From: an uncultured Collinsella sp.
GTDB lineage: Bacteria; Actinomycetota; Coriobacteriia; Coriobacteriales; Coriobacteriaceae
Assembly: GCA_900546455.1 (NCBI GenBank)
Contig: URCS01000027.1
Span: 1 to 27,700, forward strand
Reading direction: 5' to 3'
DNA: 27,700 nt
The notes under the pieces were generated by a model. That model was not told the origin of the DNA and searched no databases. It was given only the letters and a program-made list of their open reading frames with translations. Both the position numbers and the translations under genes were made by a program. This document shows, in pieces, positions 8,202 through 15,783 of this stretch (positions within the stretch are counted from its first letter, which is position 1; every line of letters begins with the position of its first letter).

Positions 8202-8229
8202 AAAAAGGCCCCCGCAAAGCGGAGGCCTT
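8202..8229 (-). terminator. Intrinsic terminator of nagB
   Basis: Read on the - strand, AAGGCCTCCGC, loop TTTG and GCGGGGGCCTT are followed by a short T-run. The single C·A mismatch seen on the + strand becomes a G·U pair on the - strand, so it is built for the - strand gene. It begins about 30 bp after the nagB stop. Confidence 0.88.
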
Positions 8230-8261
8230 AGGCAAGGCTATGTCGAGGTGCAGGATTCGCG

Positions 8262-8990
8262 CTACTCGCAGAGCGAAAGGGCGGCCTCGTCGGCAACGAC
8301 AACGCAGTTGGTGTGCAGCTGCAGGATCGAAGCCGGGCACGCGGGCGTAACCGGACCGTAGCACATGTCATGCACGGCCTGAGCCTTGGCCTCGCCGTTG
8401 GCGACGACCAGGATCATGCGGGCATACATGATGGTCTGGGTACCCATGGTGTAGGCCTGACGGGGAACGTCGTCGATGCTGTCGAACAGGCGGCTGTTGG
8501 CCTGAATGGTGCTCTCGGTGAGGTCGACGCAGTGCGTGCCCTTGGAGAAGTGGTCATCGGGCTCGTTGAAGCCGATGTGGCCGTTGTTGCCAATGCCGAG
8601 CAGCTGCAGATCCGGGTAACCGGCGGCGGCGACGATCTTGTCGTACTCAGAGCAGGCAGCGGCGGCGTCGGGGTTGGAACCGTCGGGCACATGCGTGTTG
8701 TTCAGGTCGATGTTGATGTGATCGAAGAAGTTCTCACGCATAAAGTAGTGATAGCTCTGGGGATCGTCGTGCGAAAGGCCGCGATACTCGTCCAGGTTGT
8801 AGGTGCTGACCTCGGCAAAGTCGACGTCGCCCTTCTCGTACCAAGCAGCGAGCTGCTTGTAGGCACCGATCGGGGTGGAGCCGGTGGCAAGGCCCAGCAC
8901 ACAGTCGGGCTTGAGGATAACCTGCGCCGAGATGATATTGGCGGCCTTGCGGCTCATATCCTCGTAGTCTTTAGCTTTAATGATCTTCAT
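8262..8990 (-). CDS. nagB: Glucosamine-6-phosphate deaminase
   Basis: Converts glucosamine-6-phosphate to fructose-6-phosphate and ammonia in the cytosol, the entry of amino sugars into glycolysis. The protein is 242 residues, the length of the monomeric, non-allosteric Bacillus-type enzyme. It shows LGLATGSTP near residues 33-41 (phosphate site), NLDEYRGL (catalytic Asp), and LGIGNNGHIGFNEP (active-site His and Glu). The Asn before GH is normal in the Gram-positive form, where enterobacterial enzymes have Asp. The ATG at 8990 is preceded by AAAGGA. The longer frame to 9068 runs into a hairpin-rich leader. With the IIA-Glc-like gene and glmM just upstream on the same strand it forms a sugar/amino-sugar cluster, each gene with its own spacing and probably separate control. 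Confidence 0.95.
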   Translation of the reverse strand: MKIIKAKDYEDMSRKAANIISAQVILKPDCVLGLATGSTPIGAYKQLAAWYEKGDVDFAEVSTYNLDEYRGLSHDDPQSYHYFMRENFFDHINIDLNNTHVPDGSNPDAAAACSEYDKIVAAAGYPDLQLLGIGNNGHIGFNEPDDHFSKGTHCVDLTESTIQANSRLFDSIDDVPRQAYTMGTQTIMYARMILVVANGEAKAQAVHDMCYGPVTPACPASILQLHTNCVVVADEAALSLCE

Positions 8991-9056
8991 TACGCGTCCT
9001 TTCTCGTACAAGAGAGGCAAGGCTCCCTTTACAAGCACTTGCCCGCGGCCCGCGTC

Positions 9057-9222
9057 GGCCGCAACCAACGTGTGCGGCCACCAGGGCGAGGTCGCGTAAT
9101 GTATGTGTCTCGTGTCTAGCCGCGTCGAGGCCCCTGCCCGTCCACGGTGACCCGAAGCCTTTTAGCTTCGGACAAATCCCATCTTGCCACGGAGGGCGTC
9201 CTCTTTCAAGGGCGCCCTCCGT
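9057..9222 (-). promoter_or_regulatory. Hairpin-rich leader of nagB
   Basis: The 272 bp between the IIA gene and nagB carry three clear dyads. ACGGAGGGCG/CGCCCTCCGT is at 9189-9222, with a 14-bp stem counting G·U. CCGAAGC/GCTTCGG is at 9152-9171, and GGCCGCA/TGCGGCC at 9057-9079. None is followed by a U-run on either strand, so they are not ordinary terminators. The stretch between the dyads is GC-rich and non-coding. I do not match it to a known riboswitch. It could hold mRNA-stability structures or simply a weak terminator for the gene upstream. Confidence 0.4.
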
Positions 9223-9262
9223 AAACGTGTTTGAATTGTAGGCTAATGGCCACGTGCACTTG

Positions 9263-9760
9263 CTATCGCTCGCGAGCAACGATGAGCTGGTCCATCTCTT
9301 CGACATGCACGCCAACGGAGCCCTTGATGCTCGAGAACTCAACGGAGTTGCACACCAAGATGGGAACCGTCACATCGTAGCCCTCGGCAGCAATTGCCTC
9401 GCGATCGAACTCAATGAGTACATCGCCCTTATGGACGATGTCACCCACTTGCGCATGTACGGTAAAGTGCTTGCCCTCAAGCTGAACAGTGTCCAAACCA
9501 ACGTGGATGAGCACGTCCAAGCCATCGACCGTGTTGAGCGCAGCGGCGTGTCCCGTGGGAAAAATGGCCTCGACCTTGGCGTCTGCCGGTGCAATCACGC
9601 GCGTGCCGGTAGGCTGAATCGCCACGCCCTGGCCCAAAAGGCCGGTGGCAAATGTCTGGTCGTTTACCTCGGAAAGCGGAATGACGTCGCCCGAGATGGG
9701 AGCATCCAGCGTAAGGACTCGACCACGCATACCAAAAGACCTTAGGACTTTAGTGAACAT
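9263..9760 (-). CDS. PTS glucose-type EIIA component (IIA-Glc/crr-like), single domain
   Basis: A 165-residue cytosolic phosphocarrier of the sugar phosphotransferase system. It takes phosphate from HPr and passes it to a IIB domain, and may also act in regulation. It has the full EIIA-Glc pattern: APISGDVIPLSEVNDQTFA, then ATGLLGQGVAIQP, PTGHA with His71, and LIHVGLDTVQL with the phosphorylated His86. The ATG at 9760 is chosen because GAGGGGGAGC stands right before it and the family N-terminus (…R-G…LTLDAPISG) starts soon after. No IIB or IIC gene is nearby, so the partner permease is elsewhere. It lies 71 bp downstream of glmM on the same strand and may be partly cotranscribed with it. Confidence 0.92.
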   Translation of the reverse strand: MFTKVLRSFGMRGRVLTLDAPISGDVIPLSEVNDQTFATGLLGQGVAIQPTGTRVIAPADAKVEAIFPTGHAAALNTVDGLDVLIHVGLDTVQLEGKHFTVHAQVGDIVHKGDVLIEFDREAIAAEGYDVTVPILVCNSVEFSSIKGSVGVHVEEMDQLIVARER

Positions 9761-9831
9761 GCTCCCCCTCGGACATACCAATCGACCAAAATAGCCTTAA
9801 CAGTTTACCACTTGGCACTCGTTTTTGACCA

Positions 9832-11169
9832 TTAGGGAAGTTCGCGCTTGACAACCTCGACGATGTCGTCGACAACACGCTGGGTCAGCTCGTGCGTCTC
9901 CGCCTCGGCCATAACGCGAACCAGCGGCTCAGTACCGCTCGGGCGCACCAGAATGCGGCCGCGGCCGTCAAGCTCCTTCTCGGCAGCAGCGACGGCGTCC
10001 CAAATGGGCTGGCAATCGTCCAGACCAGCCTTGTTGTCCGAATGCACGTTGACGAGTACCTGCGGGTACTTCTTCATGATGCCGGCAAGATCGGTGAGGG
10101 TACGACCGGTGCGCTTGAGCACGGCCAGCAGCTGCAGAGCCGTCACCAGGCCGTCACCGGTGGTGTTGTGCTCCAGGAAGATGATGTGCCCGGACTGTTC
10201 GCCGCCGATGACGGCGCCGTCCGCAAGCATACGCTCCAGAACATAGCGATCGCCCACGGCGGTCTGAACCATCTCGAAGCCCTGCTCCTTCATAGCGATG
10301 GAGAAGCCCAGGTTGCACATGACGGTCGAGACGATCTCGGAGTTGGCGAGCTTGCCACGGGCGGCCAGGTCGGAGCCGCAGATGGCCAGGATGTAGTCAC
10401 CGTCGATCTCATTGCCCTCACTGTCCACGAACAGCACGCGATCGGCGTCGCCGTCGTGGGCCAGACCGATATCGGCGTGGGTGCGCAGCACGAGCTCGCG
10501 CAGGGGCTCGAGGTGCGTAGAGCCGCACTCGACATTGATGTCGGTGCCGCAATAATCGGTGTTGATGGCATGGACCGTGGCGCCCAGGCGCTGCAGCGCG
10601 GCGGGCGTGGTCTGGCAGGAAGCACCGTGACCGCAGTCAACGGCAACGACCAGGCCATCGAGCCTCAGGCCATCAAGCGTATCGATGGCATGATCGACAT
10701 ATGCCTTGCGGGCGTCCTTCATCTTGATGATGTGGCCCACGCCGGCACCGGTCGGCAGCGTGTCGGCAGCCATGGCTTCCTCGGACATGACCCAGGCGCT
10801 GATCTCTTCCTCGACAGCATCAGGAAGCTTCATGCCCTTGCGGCTAAAGAACTTGATGCCGTTGAACTCCGGCGGATTATGCGAAGCGGAGATGACGATG
10901 CCGCCATCGAGCTCGTTCTGAACGGTGAGCAGCGCCACGGCAGGCGTGGGGATGACGCCGCAGCAGTGCGGACGGCCGCCCTCGGCCATAATGCCGGCGG
11001 TCAGAGCGCTCTCGAGCATGGTGCCCGAAAGGCGCGTGTCGCGGCCGATGCAGATGTCCGGACCAAGGAACTTGGTCGCCGCGCGGCCCAGGCGAAACGC
11101 GAGGTCGCACGAAAGATCGGCGTTGGCGACGCCACGGACGCCGTCGGTACCGAAGATGTTCTGGGGCAT
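9832..11169 (-). CDS. glmM: Phosphoglucosamine mutase
   Basis: Interconverts glucosamine-6-phosphate and glucosamine-1-phosphate, feeding UDP-GlcNAc for peptidoglycan. The 445-residue protein has all four family signatures: ISASHNPP with phosphoserine Ser96, the metal loop DGDADR, the sugar-binding GGEQSGH, and the phosphate-binding RPSGTEP near the C-terminus. The N-terminus MPQNIFGTDGVRG is typical. AAGGAG lies just before the ATG. It follows rpsI on the same strand with an intrinsic terminator between them, so it depends on read-through or on a promoter within the 123-bp gap. Its substrate is shared with NagB encoded two genes downstream, so the two enzymes pull the same pool toward cell wall or glycolysis. 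Confidence 0.97.
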   Translation of the reverse strand: MPQNIFGTDGVRGVANADLSCDLAFRLGRAATKFLGPDICIGRDTRLSGTMLESALTAGIMAEGGRPHCCGVIPTPAVALLTVQNELDGGIVISASHNPPEFNGIKFFSRKGMKLPDAVEEEISAWVMSEEAMAADTLPTGAGVGHIIKMKDARKAYVDHAIDTLDGLRLDGLVVAVDCGHGASCQTTPAALQRLGATVHAINTDYCGTDINVECGSTHLEPLRELVLRTHADIGLAHDGDADRVLFVDSEGNEIDGDYILAICGSDLAARGKLANSEIVSTVMCNLGFSIAMKEQGFEMVQTAVGDRYVLERMLADGAVIGGEQSGHIIFLEHNTTGDGLVTALQLLAVLKRTGRTLTDLAGIMKKYPQVLVNVHSDNKAGLDDCQPIWDAVAAAEKELDGRGRILVRPSGTEPLVRVMAEAETHELTQRVVDDIVEVVKRELP

Positions 11170-11218
11170 AGGATTGCTCCTTCCCTAGCAGGCGATATGC
11201 AACCGCCCACCCTAGTCG

Positions 11219-11261
11219 AAAAAGAAAAGCGGGACCCGCCGAGGAATCGGCAGGCCCCGCT
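11219..11261 (-). terminator. Intrinsic terminator after rpsI
   Basis: On the - strand AGCGGGGCCTGCCGA, loop TTCC and TCGGCGGGTCCCGCT form a 15-bp stem with one G·U pair, followed by TTTCTTTTT. It ends the rplM-rpsI operon 32 bp after the rpsI stop. Confidence 0.92.
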
Positions 11262-11292
11262 TGTACATTGTATCTCGAAAGGAGATAAAACC

Positions 11293-11688
<396 letters not shown>

Positions 11689-11690
11689 CT

Positions 11691-12134
11691 TTAAGCCTCC
11701 AGCTCAATCTTCGTGGGGTTCTGGGCAGCATGCGGATGCTCGGCACCAGCGTAGACCTTAAGCTTGGTCATCTGGGCACGGCCGAGGGTGGTCTTGGGCA
11801 GCATGCCGCGAACGGCGCGCTCGATGACCTTCTCCGGGTGCTTCTCCATAGCCTGGCGGAAGCTCTCAGCCTTGAGGCCGCCGTTGTAGCCGCTGTGGCG
11901 ATAATAGGTCTTCGTGTCGGCCTTGTTACCGGTAAGCTGGACCTTATCGGCGTTGATGACGACAACGAAGTCGCCGCAGTCGCTGTTGGGCGTGAACTGG
12001 GGCTTGTTCTTACCGCGCAGGATCATTGCGATCTGGGTGGCAAGACGGCCCAGGACAGCACCATCGGCGTCGACGAGAACCCAGTTGCGCTGGACCTCGC
12101 CCTGCTTGGCGTAGTGAGTCGATTTCGAAATCAC
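11691..12134 (-). CDS. rplM: 50S ribosomal protein L13
   Basis: A 147-residue L13, a large-subunit protein that assembles early on 23S rRNA. The conserved stretches are WVLVDADGAVLGRLATQIAMILRGK, the GDFVVVINADKVQLTGNK block, and the YYRHSGYNGGLK and VRGMLPKTTLGR motifs. The start is a GTG at 12134, supported by GGAGGAG 5 bp upstream. No ATG is available in the right place. It is the first gene of the rplM-rpsI operon, with a sigma-70-type promoter about 65 bp upstream. Confidence 0.97.
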   Translation of the reverse strand: MISKSTHYAKQGEVQRNWVLVDADGAVLGRLATQIAMILRGKNKPQFTPNSDCGDFVVVINADKVQLTGNKADTKTYYRHSGYNGGLKAESFRQAMEKHPEKVIERAVRGMLPKTTLGRAQMTKLKVYAGAEHPHAAQNPTKIELEA

Positions 12135-12200
12135 TTAGACTCCTCCATGTACAGTACGTGTTGTTACAGAGATTCACGGGGCTCTGCAAGTAACCCGTCC

Positions 12201-12228
12201 ATATTACCCCGCTCGCCGTACGAGTCAA
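12201..12228 (-). promoter_or_regulatory. Promoter of the rplM-rpsI operon
   Basis: On the - strand TTGACT (12228-12223) is followed after 16 bp by TAATAT (12206-12201). It lies about 65 bp before the rplM start. The position and near-consensus boxes make it a good candidate for the main ribosomal-protein promoter. Confidence 0.7.
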
Positions 12229-12328
12229 CAGGTATTTTGGCTCCGACCAGAGTTTCTGCACATGTCATCCACGAGCCGTGATTTTTCCAGCTCTTTAGCT
12301 GTTATCATTTTTTGAGGGTTCTCCGTCG

Positions 12329-13207
12329 TTAGCGCTCAACGAACTCTTGGATTTCCGCGAGCAGGCGCTTTGCCTCCTGACGGCCCTGGATATACAGGTC
12401 CAAAAGCTTTGCCGAATCGTGCTCGACATGGCCGACCTCGACCGGCTTTTGCGGAGCGACGACCAACGCGCGGCCCTCGCGCTCATACTTCCACAGGTGC
12501 ATACGCTGGATGTTGTAACGATCGTGGCGCGTCTCGATAGCTTCAAGCAGATAGGGGTAGTCGGCATAGCGGGCGCGCGCGGCCGGCAAAAACTCGTAGG
12601 GCTTTTTCTCGTACGAACGGTCCTGCGTGACGATGACGACCGCACGGTCGAAGCCCGCCTCCTCCAGCACGTGCTCGATGGGGATCGAATCGGCTACGCC
12701 GCCGTCGACGTATTTGTGCCCGTCAATCTCGACTGACGGCGTCACCAGCGGCAACGAGGTCGAGGCGCGCACGGCATCGAGATCGAGCACGGCGCTTTTG
12801 ACCGGGAGGTACGTGGCGGTTCCAAAGAGCATGTCCGTCGCGACGGCGTACATCTCGATGGGGCTCGCGTCGAACGTCTCGTTGTCAAAGGGATCCAGGC
12901 GGTCCTGGACATCATTGAAGATAAAGTCGTAACCCACAATGGAGCCTGTGGACGCAAACGATGCGGCGCCCATGAAGCGGCTGTCGTTGCAGAAAGCCAG
13001 GTTGATGCGGTTGGCACGGCCGATCTGGTGCGACTTGTAGTTCACGCCGTTGAGGGCACCGGCCGATACGCCATAGACAGCCGGAATCTCGACGCCGGCC
13101 TCCATGAGAACGTCGAGCACGCCCGCGGTAAACTGCCCGCGAAAACTGCCGCCCTCCAAAACGAGCGCGACCTTGCCGGCGTTCTTTGCCTTATCTTCTG
13201 CAGTCAT
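12329..13207 (-). CDS. Patatin-like phospholipase family protein
   Basis: A 292-residue cytosolic or membrane-associated lipid acyl hydrolase with a Ser-Asp dyad. The oxyanion loop is EGGSFRG (residues 18-24, a variant of DGGGxRG), the nucleophile elbow is GVSAG with Ser48, and the acid is Asp168 in VDGG. It resembles the bacterial YjjU-type patatins, which are about this length. No signal peptide or membrane span is visible. The ATG at 13207 is preceded by AGGAGGT, so the start is secure. The natural lipid substrate is not known. It stands upstream of rplM on the same strand with a 194-bp gap containing the rplM promoter. Upstream of it is the repeat-rich stretch next to the tmRNA gene. Confidence 0.92.
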   Translation of the reverse strand: MTAEDKAKNAGKVALVLEGGSFRGQFTAGVLDVLMEAGVEIPAVYGVSAGALNGVNYKSHQIGRANRINLAFCNDSRFMGAASFASTGSIVGYDFIFNDVQDRLDPFDNETFDASPIEMYAVATDMLFGTATYLPVKSAVLDLDAVRASTSLPLVTPSVEIDGHKYVDGGVADSIPIEHVLEEAGFDRAVVIVTQDRSYEKKPYEFLPAARARYADYPYLLEAIETRHDRYNIQRMHLWKYEREGRALVVAPQKPVEVGHVEHDSAKLLDLYIQGRQEAKRLLAEIQEFVER

Positions 13208-13289
13208 GTTGACCTCCTGCGATTGCGTTTTGGCTTTCTTCTACCCAGTTTTAGGATGGCGAGCGCGCAGGTTTTGGAGTTGAGGAGGT

Positions 13290-13431
13290 GGGACGGAAAG
13301 CGTGTCCCGTTTTGAGCGCGAATTCTGGGATGGAGTTTCCGCCAGCAGCTCATCAGGAAAATGCATCCCATTCTGAGCCGATATTCTGGGACGCGTTTTC
13401 CGTTGGACGACAGTTAGGAAAGCGCGTCCCA
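13290..13431. repeat. 61-bp tandem repeat, about 2.5 units, each folding as a hairpin
   Basis: The arm GGAAA(N)GC(N)TCCC begins at 13295, 13356 and 13417, exactly 61 bp apart each time. Between copies lies a matching inverted arm TTCTGGGA(T/C)G…TTTCC (13326-13340 and 13387-13401). The third unit pairs TGGGACGCGTTTTCC with GGAAAGCGCGTCCCA at 14 of 15 positions. Units are diverged (about 70% alike) but keep the dyad. It starts about 80 bp upstream of the patatin gene start. Confidence 0.8.
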
Positions 13432-13446
13432 CTCTGCGTTGCCGCG

Positions 13447-13494
13447 GCGTTTTCTTAACGCCCGCGCCCTGCACAGAGTTCGATTCTCCGCGGT
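13447..13494 (+). repeat. 48-bp direct repeat, copy 1, ending in a tmRNA 3'-end fragment
   Basis: This copy matches 13659-13706 at 46 of 48 positions. It contains GAGTTCGATTCTCCGCG, which is identical to the T-arm/acceptor portion of the tmRNA encoded on the opposite strand (13771-13787 complement), so it is inverted relative to that gene. Confidence 0.85.
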
Positions 13495-13570
13495 TTGGGG
13501 TTTGCGTTGGCGGGCTGGGATCGGGAGCAGACGCCGGATCGGCATCGCATCTATATCTTGTTGACAGTTT

Positions 13571-13602
13571 GCGCGGAGAATCCGCGCGTTCGCTTCGCGA
13601 AC
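13571..13602. repeat. Two adjacent short hairpins with a further tmRNA-end fragment
   Basis: GCGCGGA-GAA-TCCGCGC (13571-13587) and GTTCGC-TTC-GCGAAC (13588-13602) abut. The twelve bases GCGCGGAGAATC also occur at the tmRNA 3' end, here in the tmRNA's own orientation. The surrounding 13495-13658 is very GC-rich, with more small dyads and no gene. Confidence 0.5.
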
Positions 13603-13658
13603 CCGCACCGGCTTCGGCCGCCTGCCGGCGTCCTCGCCCGCGGGCTAAAAACGCTTAC

Positions 13659-13706
13659 GCGTTTTCTTTACGCCCGCGCCCTGCATAGAGTTCGATTCTC
13701 CGCGGT
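13659..13706 (+). repeat. 48-bp direct repeat, copy 2, ending in a tmRNA 3'-end fragment
   Basis: This is the second copy of the repeat at 13447-13494, with two base differences. It lies only 10 bp from the tmRNA terminator and carries the same 17-base tmRNA-like segment, inverted relative to the gene. An AAAACGC/GCGTTTT dyad overlaps its left edge. Confidence 0.85.
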
Positions 13707-13715
13707 ACGGACTAG

Positions 13716-13752
13716 AAATAAAAAGGCAGGTAGATACGAATATCTACCTGCC
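13716..13752 (-). terminator. Intrinsic terminator of the tmRNA gene
   Basis: On the - strand GGCAGGTAGATA, tetraloop TTCG and TATCTACCTGCC form a perfect 12-bp stem followed by TTTTTATTT. It lies 9 bp after the CCA end of the tmRNA. Confidence 0.96.
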
Positions 13753-13761
13753 TGTTACTTA

Positions 13762-14125
13762 TGGTGGAGGCGCGGAGAATCGAACTCCGGTCCACGAAAG
13801 CCCCCTGATTGGCATCTCCAAGCTCAGTCGCTGGTTTAGTCTCGGACGCTTTGCGCGCAGCGACACGCTCGCGGTGTCCTAACCGGTTCGGTCTTAGCCT
13901 GCGCCATACCGATTACGTGCGCAGGAGCATTCCCCTAAAATGACGTCGCGCCGGTGCCGGGGAAATCACCGGGTTGACGCGCCGCTATAAACTAAGCAGC
14001 GAGAGCCATAGGCTCAAAAGAAGAGTTGTTGTCAATTCAATTTGACGGTACCCCTGTTTAACGAGGCGAGGAGACCTCGGCTTGCTTCCTCTCTCAGAGC
14101 TATCGCGTCGAAACCAGTCGCCCCC
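13762..14125 (-). ncRNA. ssrA: Transfer-messenger RNA
   Basis: A 364-nt one-piece tmRNA that rescues stalled ribosomes. The 5' end GGGGGCG pairs with CGCCTCC before the encoded CCA, giving a 7-bp acceptor stem with one G·U. The 5' part contains GACTGGTTTCGACGCGATAG and the 3' end CCGGAGTTCGATTCTCCG (T-arm), both standard tmRNA features. The tag reading frame ends …SSFEPMALAA followed by TAG. The codons from 14033 to 13992 read DNNSSFEPMALAA, preceded in frame by ATT and TGA, so the resume codon is near GAC at 14033. A strong terminator follows. No clear promoter was fixed upstream. A GCGGGGC/GCCCCGC dyad lies about 70 bp before the 5' end. Confidence 0.97.
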
Positions 14126-14364
14126 GAATGTCGGGAAAGTCTGGATGGTATCGGGCCTGCAAACACCCGATAACCGTCGACTTTTCAAGGAACATGCGGG
14201 GCAAGCCCCGCTTGTGGAGTGTTATCTTACCACGTTCTGAAAGCGGACAGCTGTTCTATGCACGAGCTGTGAAGACCCCAATGTGCGCCGCACTTCGCAC
14301 TTTTGTTACCGATCGCGTCACGTATATTTTCGCCAAGCAAAATTGACCCGTCGAAAGGACCGTT

Positions 14365-14799
14365 ATGGATACCAAGCAGCAACTCGTCAATGCCCTCGCA
14401 GGCCTGGGCTCAACCATTACCGAAGCTATGGATGTCATCGAGGGCTTTGTCCCCTGCGGACATCCCGCCCTCACGGTATCGAACGCACTCGTCGCGCTGG
14501 ACGCTGACGATGATGCAGCTCTCGCCCAGCAGCTTGAGACCGTCAAGGGCTTTATCGACCACGTGAGTGAGAACCGAGGCGTGTCCGCCTACCACGACAT
14601 CGAGGTCGAGCTCGCGGGCCCCAAAGCCGATCTGCTCGCAGCAATCCGCGAGGTAGGCGCCCTTATGCAGACCGCAGGCGTCAAGAACACCCAGGTCAAC
14701 GAGTGGGTCTACCGCAGTCTGGCAGCACTCGACAGCTCCGAAGAAAAGGCAGCCGAGCAGCTCGCAGAAAGTCCCACCATTAAGGCCGAGCTTTTGTAA
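14365..14799 (+). CDS. Hypothetical small acidic helical protein
   Basis: A 144-residue protein that I do not recognise. It is rich in Ala, Glu, Leu and Asp and predicted by eye to be all-helical and soluble. It has no signal peptide, membrane span or metal motif. A single CGH (residues 32-34) stands out in the otherwise Cys-free chain. The frame is convincing: AAAGGA lies before the ATG, codon use matches the GC-rich neighbours, and a TATATT box lies at 14323-14328 about 35 bp upstream. It is transcribed away from the tmRNA gene and converges on the PIN toxin gene. The alternating hydrophobic pattern suggests a helical bundle, perhaps a DNA- or protein-binding adaptor, but no function can be assigned. 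Confidence 0.75.
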   Translation: MDTKQQLVNALAGLGSTITEAMDVIEGFVPCGHPALTVSNALVALDADDDAALAQQLETVKGFIDHVSENRGVSAYHDIEVELAGPKADLLAAIREVGALMQTAGVKNTQVNEWVYRSLAALDSSEEKAAEQLAESPTIKAELL

Positions 14800-14808
14800 A
14801 TAGCAGAC

Positions 14809-14845
14809 GCGGGCCCCTTGGCGCATCGTCGTCCAAGAGGCCCGC
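14809..14845. terminator. Hairpin between convergent genes, probably terminator-like
   Basis: GCGGGCCCCTTGG (14809-14821) pairs with CCAAGAGGCCCGC (14833-14845) around an 11-nt loop. The single mismatch is C·A on the + strand but G·U on the - strand, favouring the - strand transcript from the toxin operon. No proper U-run follows on either strand. Confidence 0.5.
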
Positions 14846-14857
14846 AAACAGTTTGCG

Positions 14858-15373
14858 TCAACCGATAGCCGCGCGGGCGCGTTCGGCCAAAGCAAGAATC
14901 GGCATCATTTGACGCGGGGTCTTTGCTGCAAGATCGGCATGTTCGAGCAGCTTGCGATCGTTGGTCACCAAGTAATCGACCTGCGCGCGCTTGCACGCGG
15001 CGAGCACCAAGTTGTCTTTGTAATCGCGATGGAGCACTAAGTATTTGTCGGCCAGCCAAAGGTCCGACGCATCTGCACCCACGGCCGTGGCGTTTTCGGT
15101 CATGTTCCGAACAAACGCCAGCGCCGCATCGCCAATCGCGCGGGCAGAAGCCTCGTCGAGCGCTCCCCCGCTGGCAAGAACGCTACGCTTGAGCTCGTGT
15201 TGGACAACGTACAGCACGTCCTTGGCGATATGCACCGGAAAGAACAGCAATGCCCCCGTCTCCGTCGCCTGTCCAATAAACGCACGCGCGGCAAGCGACT
15301 CGGCATGGTCAGCGCAAAACGAATCAACCCATACGTTGGCATCCACCATTATTTTGAGGGGAGCCCCGCTCAC
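14858..15373 (-). CDS. PIN-domain ribonuclease toxin
   Basis: A 171-residue PIN-domain protein, probably an RNase toxin of a type II toxin-antitoxin pair. The first metal-binding acid is Asp11 in KIMVDANVWVDSF. Further acidic positions are DNLVLAACK and the C-terminal TNDRKLL typical of the fold. The start is taken as the GTG at 15373. It overlaps the antitoxin stop (GTGA), has AAGGGGA about 8 bp upstream, and the PIN domain begins directly after it. A start further upstream would lie inside the antitoxin reading frame. It is the second gene of a two-gene operon. Known PIN toxins cut tRNA, rRNA or mRNA. The target here is unknown. Confidence 0.85.
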   Translation of the reverse strand: MSGAPLKIMVDANVWVDSFCADHAESLAARAFIGQATETGALLFFPVHIAKDVLYVVQHELKRSVLASGGALDEASARAIGDAALAFVRNMTENATAVGADASDLWLADKYLVLHRDYKDNLVLAACKRAQVDYLVTNDRKLLEHADLAAKTPRQMMPILALAERARAAIG

Positions 15374-15723
15374 AGGATCATCCCCTTTTGGCGATAGCGC
15401 TCGTCCATGGCTTCGGAATAGATTGTGTCCCAATCGCGATCGTCGGATACGGGCGACGTAGCGATGCCCAGGTCCGCGTAAAGCTGATCCGCCGCCGCCC
15501 AGGAAGCAGCAAACGGCGAATCTAACACGGCACCCCGCTGTCGGTCGTTAACGGCCTCGAGGATTTCCTCGCACGAACCGCCGCCCTGCGCAACCTTGGC
15601 CACGACCTTTTTGATGAGTTCGGGCAGCGTTCCGCCCGAAAGCCGCAGCGCCTCCTCGGCGCGTTCTTTATCCGAGCGATCCACGCGAACATTTACCTGC
15701 ACCATGCTTCCAGCAACACTCAT
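15370..15723 (-). CDS. Antitoxin with RelB/DinJ-like ribbon-helix-helix N-terminus
   Basis: A 117-residue protein. After a short lead, residues 7-45 read MVQVNVRVDRSDKERAEEALRLSGGTLPELIKKVVAKVA, a ribbon-helix-helix pattern of the RelB/DinJ kind that would bind DNA as a dimer. The C-terminal half (…DDRDWDTIYSEAMDERYRQKG…) is acidic, as expected for a toxin-wrapping tail. ATG 15723 is preferred, with AGGAG 10 bp upstream. The internal ATG at MVQV is an alternative. The upstream frame would run through the promoter. Its stop overlaps the toxin's start by four bases, so toxin translation is coupled to antitoxin translation. The promoter and dyad upstream fit autoregulation. Confidence 0.8.
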   Translation of the reverse strand: MSVAGSMVQVNVRVDRSDKERAEEALRLSGGTLPELIKKVVAKVAQGGGSCEEILEAVNDRQRGAVLDSPFAASWAAADQLYADLGIATSPVSDDRDWDTIYSEAMDERYRQKGMIL

Positions 15724-15744
15724 ATCGATCACGCTCCTCTCGCC

Positions 15745-15783
15745 TGCTATCATTGCTAGCATCACTATATAGGGCTGATAGCA
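15745..15783. promoter_or_regulatory. Inverted repeat operator of the toxin-antitoxin operon
   Basis: TGCTATCA at 15745-15752 and TGATAGCA at 15776-15783 are perfect 8-bp inverted repeats with a 23-bp gap. A GCTAGC palindrome lies between them. They straddle the -10 box of the operon's promoter, the expected place for an autorepressor site. Confidence 0.65.

Noticed and set aside
8002..8361. A 119-codon + strand frame overlapping the 3' end of nagB
   Set aside because: It passes through the nagB terminator and into nagB antisense, has no ribosome-binding site, and its composition is not protein-like.
9189..9222. Intrinsic terminator for the IIA-Glc-like gene
   Set aside because: The stem is strong, but neither strand has a U-run after it, so it is recorded only as part of the nagB leader.
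12286..12316. Terminator-like hairpin with a T-rich stretch (AGCT-ctttAGCT then ATTTTTT) on the + strand after rplM
   Set aside because: No + strand gene precedes it, and the stem is only about five base pairs with the T-run displaced by several bases.
13471..13495. A possible tRNA gene suggested by the GAGTTCGATTCTC T-arm-like sequence
   Set aside because: The T-stem does not pair properly in these copies (CAGAG against CTCCG), no anticodon arm or acceptor stem is present upstream, and the sequence is explained as a copy of the tmRNA 3' end.
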